A DNA stretch of 5,739 nucleotides from Bacillota bacterium (GTDB taxonomy: Bacteria; Bacillota; Clostridia; Christensenellales; Borkfalkiaceae), in NCBI GenBank assembly GCA_023403375.1, contig JAEYEN010000087.1, positions 1-5,739 of the forward strand, read 5' to 3'. This document shows, piece by piece, positions 1-5,738 of this stretch. The translations under genes were made by a program, and so were the position numbers. A model generated the notes under the pieces. It had not been told where the DNA came from, ran no database searches, and saw only the letters and a list, made by a program, of their open reading frames with translations. Each line of letters opens with the position of its first letter. Position 1 is the first letter of the stretch.

Positions 1-785
1 TTATAGTCCACGTAATGAATGTTTTTAAGTCCGCTTTCCGCCGTGATTTTCTTAAATTCTTCGGTAGGTTCTCCGCCCACGACGTAAAACCCGACGTCGG
101 GCGTCGCGATTTTCCCCGCCGCCTTTATCAGAACGTCGTACCCTTTCCCGTAACCGTTAAGGTAAGTGAACCGTCCGACGGACAAAATAACGCGTTTTTC
201 TGTTATTCCGAGTTTTTTCTTTAATTCTTCCTTTCGCTCTTTCGGTAAAAAGCGCATTTCTTTTGCAAAAGACAAGTCTTTTTCAAAAGCGGAAGTAAAG
301 GGATATCTGATTATTTTTTCGGGACTGACCCCGTATGCGGTAAAATAACCGTCGTCCTTTCCGCGCGGACTGAAAAATCCTGCCGCGCCGCAGAACACGT
401 ATTTTTTTATTCTGTCTTTAATTCCGCCGCCCGAACGGTAAAGCCCGCCGTCGCTTTCAAGAAAATAAGGTATGCCTTTTTTTCTCATATACCGCGCCGC
501 CAGAATACCCGTCGGCGACGTGTAATCGGAAATTATTATAAAATCGAACTTCCCTTTTTTTATAATTCTTTTTACAGACGGACAAAAAGCGTGGTCGGTG
601 GACACCGAAATGCTTTTCATAAAAACGGCCTTGAACGCCCCTTGCGCGTTTTCTTTCCATTGCCCTTTCCGCTCTGTCGAACGCTTTTTCTCGAACGCCA
701 CGGTAAGGTCTGCGCTTTTACCGAGTTCGTTAAAAAAATCTACCCTGTAAGGGGACGGAACGTTTGTTACAAACAAAATTTTCAT
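1..785 (-). CDS. GT4-family glycosyltransferase, 3' end cut by window edge
   Basis: The frame is open from the ATG at 785-783 to the left edge without a stop, giving 261 codons of a protein that would normally be about 370-400 residues. It starts MKILFVTNVPSPYRVDFF, the N-terminal strand and loop typical of one GT4 branch. Other family-like segments are ESDGG (110-114), YPFTS (161-165), the interdomain strand ILSVGRF (200-206), KGYDVL (214-219) and VVGGEPTEEF (235-244). The acceptor domain is complete and about half of the nucleotide-sugar domain is present. The catalytic E-x7-E segment lies outside the window. Residues 208-213 (YLNGYG) look like a short insertion before KGYDVL. The ATG overlaps the upstream gene's stop as ATGA, and no strong Shine-Dalgarno precedes it, so translation is probably coupled. 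It is expected to be a cytoplasmic or membrane-associated enzyme transferring a sugar from a nucleotide donor during surface glycan assembly. Family is confident; donor and acceptor are unknown. Confidence 0.9.
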   Translation of the reverse strand, partial: MKILFVTNVPSPYRVDFFNELGKSADLTVAFEKKRSTERKGQWKENAQGAFKAVFMKSISVSTDHAFCPSVKRIIKKGKFDFIIISDYTSPTGILAARYMRKKGIPYFLESDGGLYRSGGGIKDRIKKYVFCGAAGFFSPRGKDDGYFTAYGVSPEKIIRYPFTSAFEKDLSFAKEMRFLPKERKEELKKKLGITEKRVILSVGRFTYLNGYGKGYDVLIKAAGKIATPDVGFYVVGGEPTEEFKKITAESGLKNIHYVDY

Positions 786-2005
786 AAATTGCCCGCTTTG
801 TTTATCGCTTCTTCGTAAGTTTTTATATATTTCGCAATTGCCGTTTTTTTGTCGAAATCGCCGTTAAACAGTTTTTGATAATCGCCGCTTTTTATCTTTT
901 CCGAAACCGCGACAACGTCGCCCTTATCCACCACGTTCTCTTTCGGCACGCTCTCCACGCTCCCGCCGGTGCGGTAGGTTATAACGGGCGTTCCGCAAGA
1001 CTGCGCTTCTAAATTGACGGTAGGATAATTGTCTTCGTACGTCAAATTGACAAACAAGTCCGCCGCACAATAAATCGCCCTTAATTCTTTAAGACTACTA
1101 GTGCGCGTTATCCCCGTAACATTAGCGCCAAGCGATTTTTTCTGTTTTTCGGTAACGCCGAGCATAACCGCGCGGTACCCGTTACCTAATAGTTCCGCAA
1201 GTCGGATAAAATCGTCGTAACCTTTTTCTTTTGTCCAGACGCTTGCCGCGGCGAGAACGATTTTATTGTCGGAAGAAAACGCTTTCAACTCTTTTCCGAT
1301 TGCTCCGCTTAAAAATTCTTCCCGTTCTTTATCGCCGATAGGATAAAATTCGTCGGTCGCAATGCCGTTATTGATAACCTTTATTTCAAATTTGTTAAGG
1401 AAAGATTTTTCCGCCAGATTTTTAAGCCATACGGACGGCGTAACTACCGTAACGTTTTTAAGCGAAGTAAAAAGTTTCTTTTTTAACTTATAATTTTTGG
1501 CCGTGCGGGAAAAAACCGCGCTCTTTGGATAAACCGACTTGTGTTTACAGTTTTTACATCCGTTAAAATACCCGTCGCACCCGACGTTATCGAAATAAGC
1601 GCAATGCCCCGTAAAGGTCCAGCAGTCGTGCAAAGTCATAACGACGGGCTTTCCGAATTTTTGTAAAAATTTTAACAACGTTTTAACGTTAAGATAATAC
1701 CCGTGAAGATTATGGATATGAATAACGTCGGGATTATATTTTTTTATAAAGCGGATAAGCCGTTTCGTCGAGAGTGTGCCGCATAGCCCCGCATTATCGA
1801 ATATTCTCGATAAAAAAGCGTTAAAGTAAACGCCGAGTTTTCCGCACGTTTTATATGCGTGGTCTTTTAAATTATCAGGAGCGGCACCACGTCCGAAAGC
1901 GCAAACGCACTCGTTACCGCCCGCAATAAGGCTTTCGCAAATATCCGAACAGATACGCCCCGTACTTCCGTAACCGAAAACCGTGTTGATTAGCAAAACT
2001 TTCAT
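782..2005 (-). CDS. GT4-family glycosyltransferase, WcaC-like
   Basis: This complete 407-residue protein has the length of a full GT-B enzyme. The N-terminal domain opens MKVLLINTVFGYGSTGRI with the STGRI loop (14-18), followed by DVIHIHNLHGYYLN (93-106) and TLHDCWTFTGHCAYF (124-138). This pattern is typical of GT4 proteins annotated as colanic-acid-type (WcaC-like) transferases. A cysteine cluster follows: C128, C135, C143, C150 and C153. The C-terminal domain begins near VLAAASVWTKEKGYDD (250-265). The active-site segment is YEDNYPTVNLEAQSCGTPVI (323-342): E333 is present, but counting back seven intervening residues lands on D325, not Glu, with E324 beside it. The start is supported by AGAGG seven bases upstream and by the ATGA overlap with the preceding gene. 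It is the second of three coupled glycosyltransferases and probably adds one sugar of a surface polysaccharide repeat. The specific sugar cannot be inferred; colanic acid itself is not implied. Confidence 0.93.
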   Translation of the reverse strand: MKVLLINTVFGYGSTGRICSDICESLIAGGNECVCAFGRGAAPDNLKDHAYKTCGKLGVYFNAFLSRIFDNAGLCGTLSTKRLIRFIKKYNPDVIHIHNLHGYYLNVKTLLKFLQKFGKPVVMTLHDCWTFTGHCAYFDNVGCDGYFNGCKNCKHKSVYPKSAVFSRTAKNYKLKKKLFTSLKNVTVVTPSVWLKNLAEKSFLNKFEIKVINNGIATDEFYPIGDKEREEFLSGAIGKELKAFSSDNKIVLAAASVWTKEKGYDDFIRLAELLGNGYRAVMLGVTEKQKKSLGANVTGITRTSSLKELRAIYCAADLFVNLTYEDNYPTVNLEAQSCGTPVITYRTGGSVESVPKENVVDKGDVVAVSEKIKSGDYQKLFNGDFDKKTAIAKYIKTYEEAINKAGNL

Positions 2006-3201
2006 CGCGCAGCCTCTTCCAGATATTTTTCGAGATTATCAAAAAACGCCTCCCTCGAAAAATATTTTTCGTAATAATCGGTCGCCCGCTTTTGAAGTTC
2101 GGAAAGGTCGCCGTCGTGCGCCTTATAATATTTGATGAAAGAATTTATGCTGAGAACAAGCCCGTCCGCGTCTTCCGCGCCGCCGCAGAATCCGCAGCCG
2201 CTCTCTTCTATCACTCCCGCGGTTTCCCCGTCTATCGCGCCTATTATGGGCTTACCCGCCGCCATATACGTCTGAACTTTCCCGGGGAGCGTCAGACTTA
2301 ACACGTCGCTCTTTATCATTGTAACCAGCATTGCGTCCGCCATAGAATAAAACTTCTGCATTTCGGAAAGCGGTTTCCTGCCGTAAAAGAAAACGTTTTC
2401 AAGCCGCATTGCGGAAAGCATTTCCAGAAGCCGCCGATAATCGGAACCGTCGCCCACTATGTGAAAACGAATTTTTTTGTTGTCCTTAAACTGCTCCGCC
2501 GCAAACAGAATCGTTTCCACGCTCTGCACGCCGCCGATGTTTCCCGCAAACATAAGGTCTATATATTCGTCGGGTTTTTTGGAACATTTTTCGGGCAGAA
2601 AAATCTTCTCGGCGTATTGCGGAAGATAGTGTGTGTTTTCTATCCCGAATTCGCGCGAAAAGTAATTTTTGAACATTTCGGAAGTGTTTAGAATTATATC
2701 CGCCGATTTATAAATCTTTTCGGATACTTTTTTATAATGCTTGAAAAGGAGCGAATTTTTCTTTACTCCGCCGGCAGTCAGAGATTCGGGCCACAAGTCG
2801 TAGCACAAAAGCACTATTTTTTTGCCGTATTTTTTCTTATACTTCAACGCGGCGTACGCCATCATTATCGGCGATAGCGCGCCCGTCAGAATAACGTCGA
2901 AATCATCGGGGAGTTTTTTTATAAATTTAGAAGACGACAACGCAAAACTGTAATAGTTTAAAAAGCGGAAGAAAACGCCGCGTCTTCTCGCTATCGTAAA
3001 CGTACGATAAACTTTCACGCCGTTTATGTTTTCTTCTCGCTTCTGCTTTTTCTTATAACCGTCGTAAATTTTGCCCATAGGATAATTCGGCACGCCCGTC
3101 AGAACGGTTACTTCGTGCCCCATACCGACAAGCCCTTCCGCAATATCGTTAATACGGAACGGCTCCGGATAATAATATTGGCAAACAAGCAAAATTTTCA
3201 T
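2002..3201 (-). CDS. GT4-family glycosyltransferase, WbuB-like
   Basis: This complete 399-residue protein is the first gene of the glycosyltransferase operon. It starts MKILLVCQYYYPEPFRIND, the N-terminus of the WbuB-like GT4 branch (WbuB is known as an N-acetylfucosaminyltransferase of O-antigen synthesis). Supporting segments are GHEVTVLTGVPNYP (28-41), YDLWPES (134-140), LMFAGNIGGVQSVET (216-230), IVGDGSDY (248-255) and LPGKVQTYMAAGKPII (305-320). In the last segment, T311 sits where related enzymes have Glu (consensus like KxFEYMA), so the second Glu of E-x7-E appears substituted. This may be normal for a subfamily. The hydrophobic stretch near 103-118 is probably domain core or membrane-contacting, not a clear transmembrane helix. 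An in-frame TAG lies 12 bases upstream of the ATG, so no longer start exists. The adjacent Shine-Dalgarno is poor (GCGG at best). Its stop overlaps the next start by ATGA. The role is sugar addition to a lipid-linked intermediate at the cytoplasmic membrane face; the substrate is unknown. Confidence 0.93.
   Translation of the reverse strand: MKILLVCQYYYPEPFRINDIAEGLVGMGHEVTVLTGVPNYPMGKIYDGYKKKQKREENINGVKVYRTFTIARRRGVFFRFLNYYSFALSSSKFIKKLPDDFDVILTGALSPIMMAYAALKYKKKYGKKIVLLCYDLWPESLTAGGVKKNSLLFKHYKKVSEKIYKSADIILNTSEMFKNYFSREFGIENTHYLPQYAEKIFLPEKCSKKPDEYIDLMFAGNIGGVQSVETILFAAEQFKDNKKIRFHIVGDGSDYRRLLEMLSAMRLENVFFYGRKPLSEMQKFYSMADAMLVTMIKSDVLSLTLPGKVQTYMAAGKPIIGAIDGETAGVIEESGCGFCGGAEDADGLVLSINSFIKYYKAHDGDLSELQKRATDYYEKYFSREAFFDNLEKYLEEAAR
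2013..2017 (-). promoter_or_regulatory. Ribosome binding site of the middle glycosyltransferase
   Basis: AGAGG lies seven bases before the ATG at 2005-2003, inside the last codons of the upstream glycosyltransferase. It supports this start and the tight coupling of the two genes. The next gene in the series has no comparable site, so its translation probably depends more on re-initiation at ATGA. Confidence 0.55.
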
Positions 3202-3314
3202 AAAATACCGCTATCGGCTTTTTGCCGACTTACGTCCCCTTATCCAACCTTATTTATATCTCAAAATATCTATATCTTAAAATAACGCTAACTATTATTT
3301 AAACATAATATCTC
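3202..3314 (-). promoter_or_regulatory. 5' leader of the glycosyltransferase operon, with small hairpin
   Basis: If transcription begins about seven bases after the proposed -10 box, the leader is about 113 bases long. It contains a hairpin at 3228-3214 (TCGGC, loop of five A, GCCGA), which a G-U pair can extend by one. The hairpin ends 12 bases before the ATG and is not followed by a T-run, so it is not a terminator. The only strong purine-rich Shine-Dalgarno-like element, AGGGGA, lies upstream of the hairpin, about 33 bases from the start codon, which is too far for normal use. GATAT occurs four times in the leader. Regulatory function is inference from position and structure; no known riboswitch was recognised. 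Confidence 0.4.
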
Positions 3315-3320
3315 TATTTA

Positions 3321-3348
3321 AGTATAACATAAATAAAAACGATTACAA
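3321..3348 (-). promoter_or_regulatory. Predicted sigma-A-type promoter for the glycosyltransferase operon
   Basis: On the minus strand TTGTAA (3348-3343, four of six matches to TTGACA) is followed after 16 bases by TATACT (3326-3321, five of six matches to TATAAT). It is the best-matched pair seen in the gap, is correctly oriented, lies downstream of the preceding operon's terminator, and has A-tracts directly upstream that could act as an UP-like element. The DNA is A/T-rich, so chance matches are possible. Confidence 0.6.
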
Positions 3349-3352
3349 GGCG

Positions 3353-3430
3353 TTTTAAGTTTTTTTTCGATTTTTTGCCCGCTTTTTTAGTCGTTTTTGG
3401 CTATTTTTTTAATCTTTCGGTTAATTTTTT
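3353..3430 (-). promoter_or_regulatory. Phased A-tract array upstream of the promoter
   Basis: On the minus strand, runs of A occupy 3430-3425, 3417-3415, 3410-3404, 3398-3394, 3388-3383, 3376-3371, 3367-3360 and 3356-3353. Their centres are 9 to 12 bases apart, averaging about 10.4, close to one helical turn. Such phasing is known to produce intrinsic DNA curvature, and A-tracts just upstream of -35 can contact the RNA polymerase alpha subunit. The array ends four bases before the proposed -35 box. Spacing is seen directly; curvature and promoter stimulation are inferred. Confidence 0.5.
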
Positions 3431-3454
3431 AAAACTTTCGGTCAAATTTTAAAA
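3414..3454. repeat. Imperfect tandem repeat, two units of about 20 bases
   Basis: Unit one (3414-3434) and unit two (3435-3454) both begin CTTTCGGT and end in a T-run followed by AAAA, differing by a one-base indel and a few substitutions. A third, degraded start (CTTTTCGTTTA) follows at 3455-3465. It may be a slippage product of A/T-rich DNA. Confidence 0.5.
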
Positions 3455-3500
3455 CTTTTCGTTTAGGCGTAAAAAATTTTATTTAGTTGTAAAATTTTTT

Positions 3501-3547
3501 AAAACAAAAAAAGAACCGCCTTTTATAACCTGCGGTTCTTTTGTTTT
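3501..3547 (-). terminator. Intrinsic terminator of the trmK/Nif3/zinc-ribbon operon
   Basis: An 11-base inverted repeat pairs 3542-3532 with 3519-3509 (AAAAGAACCGC against GCGGTTCTTTT) around a 12-base loop. On the minus strand it is followed by a T-run reaching 3506, and the outer AAAAC/GTTTT bases at 3547-3543 and 3505-3501 can extend the stem past a bulge. It begins 30 bases after the zinc-ribbon gene's stop. The plus strand also reads stem then T-rich DNA, so it could work in both directions, though no gene on the plus strand needs it. Confidence 0.85.
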
Positions 3548-3577
3548 ACCGTTATTTATCCATTTTGCCAAAAGCAA

Positions 3578-4276
3578 TCAGGACTTTTTATAAAGCAGTC
3601 TTCTGCACTGTTCGCACTCGATGATTTCGCCGTTTTTAAGTCTGTTGACTTCCGCCATGGAAAGTTCCATATTGCATGCGCCGCAGACGTTGCCGTTAAT
3701 CTCATACAGAATGGGGAATATTTTTTCCGAACGTTTTTTAAGGTACCTTTCCATAAGCGAGGGTTCCACGTTCTTTTTAAGCGCGTCGAGTTCCGCTTCT
3801 ATCTTTTCTCTTTCTTCCTTCTTGCTCGCTTTAAGGTCGTTGTACTTTTTGCCGTATTCCGCGTATTGCGCCTGTGCGGCTTTTGTTTTCGCCTTAACGG
3901 AAGCGTATTCCGTCAGAATACTCTGAATTTCCGCGTTTACGCCGTTTATTTTTGCGTAAATATTTTTGATTTTATTAAGAATTTCGTCGGTCTTTTTTAT
4001 CAGATAAGTTGCGCTCATTTCGTCGCACACCCCATCCAGCGCTTTGTTAAATTCGCTTTCCTGACTTTTAAGTTGCTCTAATTCGGCAATCGCGCTTTCG
4101 TAAGAAATGGTGAGTTCCTGCGCTTTCAGGTCTAACTTCGCAACCGTTTCTTCAACGCTTTCGATATACTTTTTTGCCGAAACCGCTTTCTTTCTCTCTT
4201 CGCTGCCGGAGAGTTCTATCTCTATCTTGCGCAAGCGAGAGTCCGTTTCCTGATACTTTAATAATTCTTCAACCAT
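3578..4276 (-). CDS. Coiled-coil protein with C-terminal C4 zinc ribbon (COG1579 family)
   Basis: This 232-residue protein is of usual family length. Residues about 10-185 are charged, Lys/Glu/Ala-rich and almost free of Pro, as expected of a long helical hairpin coiled coil. The C-terminus carries CGAC (198-201) and CEQC (221-224), two CxxC knuckles that should bind one zinc, with the family-like MEL and L-K-N-G-E between them. There is no signal peptide or membrane segment, so it should be cytoplasmic. Family members are described as possible nucleic-acid-binding proteins. The Helicobacter homologue HP0958 (FlgZ) and the chlamydial CT398 bind sigma-54 and secretion components, but those roles need not hold here. 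It is last in the operon, 12 bases after the Nif3-like gene, with a strong AAAGGAG site. An association with tRNA or metal biology is inference from neighbours. Confidence 0.88.
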   Translation of the reverse strand: MVEELLKYQETDSRLRKIEIELSGSEERKKAVSAKKYIESVEETVAKLDLKAQELTISYESAIAELEQLKSQESEFNKALDGVCDEMSATYLIKKTDEILNKIKNIYAKINGVNAEIQSILTEYASVKAKTKAAQAQYAEYGKKYNDLKASKKEEREKIEAELDALKKNVEPSLMERYLKKRSEKIFPILYEINGNVCGACNMELSMAEVNRLKNGEIIECEQCRRLLYKKS

Positions 4277-4283
4277 TGTCGTT

Positions 4284-4290
4284 CTCCTTT
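4284..4290 (-). promoter_or_regulatory. Ribosome binding site of the zinc-ribbon gene, fused to the Nif3 stop codon
   Basis: AAAGGAG sits seven bases before the ATG at 4276-4274. Its first two bases are also the last two of the upstream TAA stop (4291-4289), so a ribosome terminating there covers the next initiation site. It fixes the start and suggests coupled translation. Confidence 0.75.
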
Positions 4291-5080
4291 ATCTGAATCT
4301 TCTGTCCGCGAAATATAAAAATTCGGCTTTTCCGCCCGACCTGTCTTTCGCAGTCTGATAAAATTTATTAAATCCGTATTCTTCCGCCGCATAATGCGGT
4401 ATAAGAATGATTTTTTTGCCCTTTTCAACCAACGCTTTTATAACGTGGTGCGGCATATCCGAAGTGATGATAACGTCCGCTTCCGTTAACTTTTCGTTAA
4501 CGCACGTCAGGGCGTTAGACGAACCGCCGCCGCAAAAAGACGCCGCCGTTTTTACTTCCGAAGACGGCTTTCCGTAACAAACGATTTTATTTGTATTAAG
4601 GTTTCGGGAAATACGTTTTTTAAGGTCTTTGAGTTTAAGACCTTTAACCGAAAACTCCCGTCCGTAGCCGTTTGTCGGCGTTACGTGTTGTAATATTTTA
4701 TATTTTTCCGCGCCTGCCGCCTTACATAAACAAGTGTCTATCCCGTCGGACGCAACGTCTAAATTCAAATGCATTGAAATAACGTTAAGTCCGCTTTCCG
4801 CAGCGTAAATCACTGCCGCTTCTTCGCCGTCTGTACTTAAACTACGTATCGGGCTGTATATTGCGGGATGATGCGTAACTATCGTATCGCAGGAATTTCT
4901 CTTTGCGACGCGCACAGCTTCTGCCGACAAATCCAGCGAGAACAAAACTTTATTCGCGCTGTCGGAACACTTTATGATTATTCCGCTATTATCGTATTCG
5001 CCCGATTGAACCAACTTCTCGCTCAGTTCTATCGGCGCGATTTCGTTTAACAATGCGTACAGTTCGTTTAATTTATACAT
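4289..5080 (-). CDS. Nif3-like dinuclear metal center protein (DUF34/YbgI-YqfO family)
   Basis: At 263 residues this matches the short, single-domain form (E. coli YbgI size) and lacks the PII-like insertion that makes Bacillus YqfO longer. The predicted metal ligands are all visible: H70 and H71 in VTHHPAIYSP, D108 in MHLNLDVASDGID, and H229 and E233 in IPHYAAEEYGF. The spacings H71-D108 and H229-E233 equal those recalled for YbgI (H64-D101, H215-E219). CGGGSSN (183-189) and SDMPHH (207-212) are further family segments. Members form toroidal hexamers with two metal ions per subunit. They are often annotated GTP cyclohydrolase 1 type 2, a label with limited support; true substrate and role are unclear. 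The start lies within the end of trmK, with AAAGG about ten bases upstream. An 8-base overlap upstream and 12-base gap downstream indicate one operon with trmK and the zinc-ribbon gene. Cytoplasmic. Confidence 0.93.
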   Translation of the reverse strand: MYKLNELYALLNEIAPIELSEKLVQSGEYDNSGIIIKCSDSANKVLFSLDLSAEAVRVAKRNSCDTIVTHHPAIYSPIRSLSTDGEEAAVIYAAESGLNVISMHLNLDVASDGIDTCLCKAAGAEKYKILQHVTPTNGYGREFSVKGLKLKDLKKRISRNLNTNKIVCYGKPSSEVKTAASFCGGGSSNALTCVNEKLTEADVIITSDMPHHVIKALVEKGKKIILIPHYAAEEYGFNKFYQTAKDRSGGKAEFLYFADRRFR

Positions 5081-5738
5081 ATTTGCTTAACCTTTCGATT
5101 TTTTCCGTCATTTCACGGCGAACGTCGTCCGAAATTTTGTCGCAGGACAGGTACTTTTTTAGTTTTTCGCGCTCAATCGCAATTTTCTCTTTGAAATCTT
5201 CGCCGCGGAAAATTACGTTATCTCTTCCGAATTCTATCTCTTCTTCCGTAAGCGCGTATTTATCCGCGTCTTTCAGAGCGTCTTCAAGTTTTTTTATAAC
5301 TATAAGGTCGTAAAACTTACCGTCCGCCTTAAACACAAAGTCCTTAACCACTCTATACCCGCGTTCTGCCGTATAACGGCGCACTTTGTCGCAATTTTTC
5401 ATCGGTTGCAAGACAAGGTTTTCGGGCAGATTTTCTGCGGCGGAAAGTATGTTTATAATCTCTTCTCCGCCCATTCCGGCAATCAATGCGCAGTCGCACA
5501 CAGGGAGATTTTTAAACCCGTCGGATACTATTCCGGTCGCTTTTCCGCACTCCGTTTCGGCTTTTAAAAGTCGTCCGGCTTTTTTAAGACAGTCGCGGCT
5601 GACGTCCGAATAGATAATTTTTTCGCACTTACCGCTTTTTGCCATCATCTTGGAAATATAACCGTGGTCGCAACCTATGTCGGCAAAAACCCTGCATTCG
5701 GGCAAAACGGAAAATATAATTTCAAGCCGCTTTGTCAT
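5073..5738 (-). CDS. trmK: tRNA (adenine(22)-N(1))-methyltransferase
   Basis: This 221-residue protein fits the TrmK family, which uses S-adenosylmethionine to methylate N1 of A22 in the D-loop region of bacterial tRNAs. The Rossmann methyltransferase core occupies about residues 1-150. Motif I is VFADIGCDHGYIS (17-29), the acidic residue after strand two is D45 in YSDVS, VSDGF (71-75) follows, and the catalytic-loop-like segment is LIAGMGGEEI (85-94). LVLQPMKN (108-115) and VRRYTAERGY (119-128) are also typical. Residues about 150-221 are charged and helical, matching the C-terminal coiled-coil domain thought to help hold tRNA. The ATG is 2 bases from the window edge, so its ribosome site cannot be seen. 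MTKRLEIIFSVLP nevertheless aligns with usual TrmK N-termini (SKRL followed by a helix), so the gene is probably complete. In Bacillota, trmK is commonly followed by a Nif3-family gene and preceded by the sigma factor gene; the latter is outside the window. Confidence 0.93.
   Translation of the reverse strand: MTKRLEIIFSVLPECRVFADIGCDHGYISKMMAKSGKCEKIIYSDVSRDCLKKAGRLLKAETECGKATGIVSDGFKNLPVCDCALIAGMGGEEIINILSAAENLPENLVLQPMKNCDKVRRYTAERGYRVVKDFVFKADGKFYDLIVIKKLEDALKDADKYALTEEEIEFGRDNVIFRGEDFKEKIAIEREKLKKYLSCDKISDDVRREMTEKIERLSKYV

Larger units (their letters stand above)
3202..3577. other. Intergenic region between the two operons (376 bases)
   Basis: This is the only stretch over 300 bases without a gene. 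Read on the minus strand from 3577 it holds the terminator of the zinc-ribbon operon, an A/T-rich stretch with imperfect repeats and phased A-tracts, a promoter, and the leader of the glycosyltransferase operon. No credible protein gene is seen in it on either strand; the A/T-rich composition is sharply different from the flanking coding DNA. Confidence 0.85.

Noticed and set aside
457..660. Minus-strand open frame of 67 codons inside the truncated glycosyltransferase
   Set aside because: It lies in another frame of the glycosyltransferase, which has clear family motifs across the same bases; the short frame has none.
3214..3228. Leader hairpin as an intrinsic terminator or attenuator
   Set aside because: The five-base stem is short and followed by TAGCGGTATTTT, with no adequate T-run, so termination is unlikely.
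3251..3256. Second -10-like box (TATAAA on the minus strand) nearer the start codon
   Set aside because: No acceptable -35 element at 16-18 bases upstream; the TTGTAA/TATACT pair is better.
3298..3309. Possible leader peptide ATG TTT AAA TAA in the glycosyltransferase leader
   Set aside because: Only three codons, no ribosome site of quality and no regulatory codon run; chance in A/T-rich DNA.
3361..3500. CRISPR-like array suggested by repeated T-rich motifs
   Set aside because: Units are directly adjacent without unique spacers, differ from each other and are nearly pure A/T; no cas gene is present.
3621..3926. Plus-strand open frame of 101 codons opposite the zinc-ribbon gene
   Set aside because: Ser/Leu/Phe-rich antisense reading of a Lys/Glu-rich coiled-coil gene, with no recognisable domain; typical shadow.
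5053..5313. Plus-strand open frame of 86 codons opposite trmK
   Set aside because: Antisense shadow of the TrmK C-terminal helical region, low-complexity Ser/Ile/Phe content and no family features.
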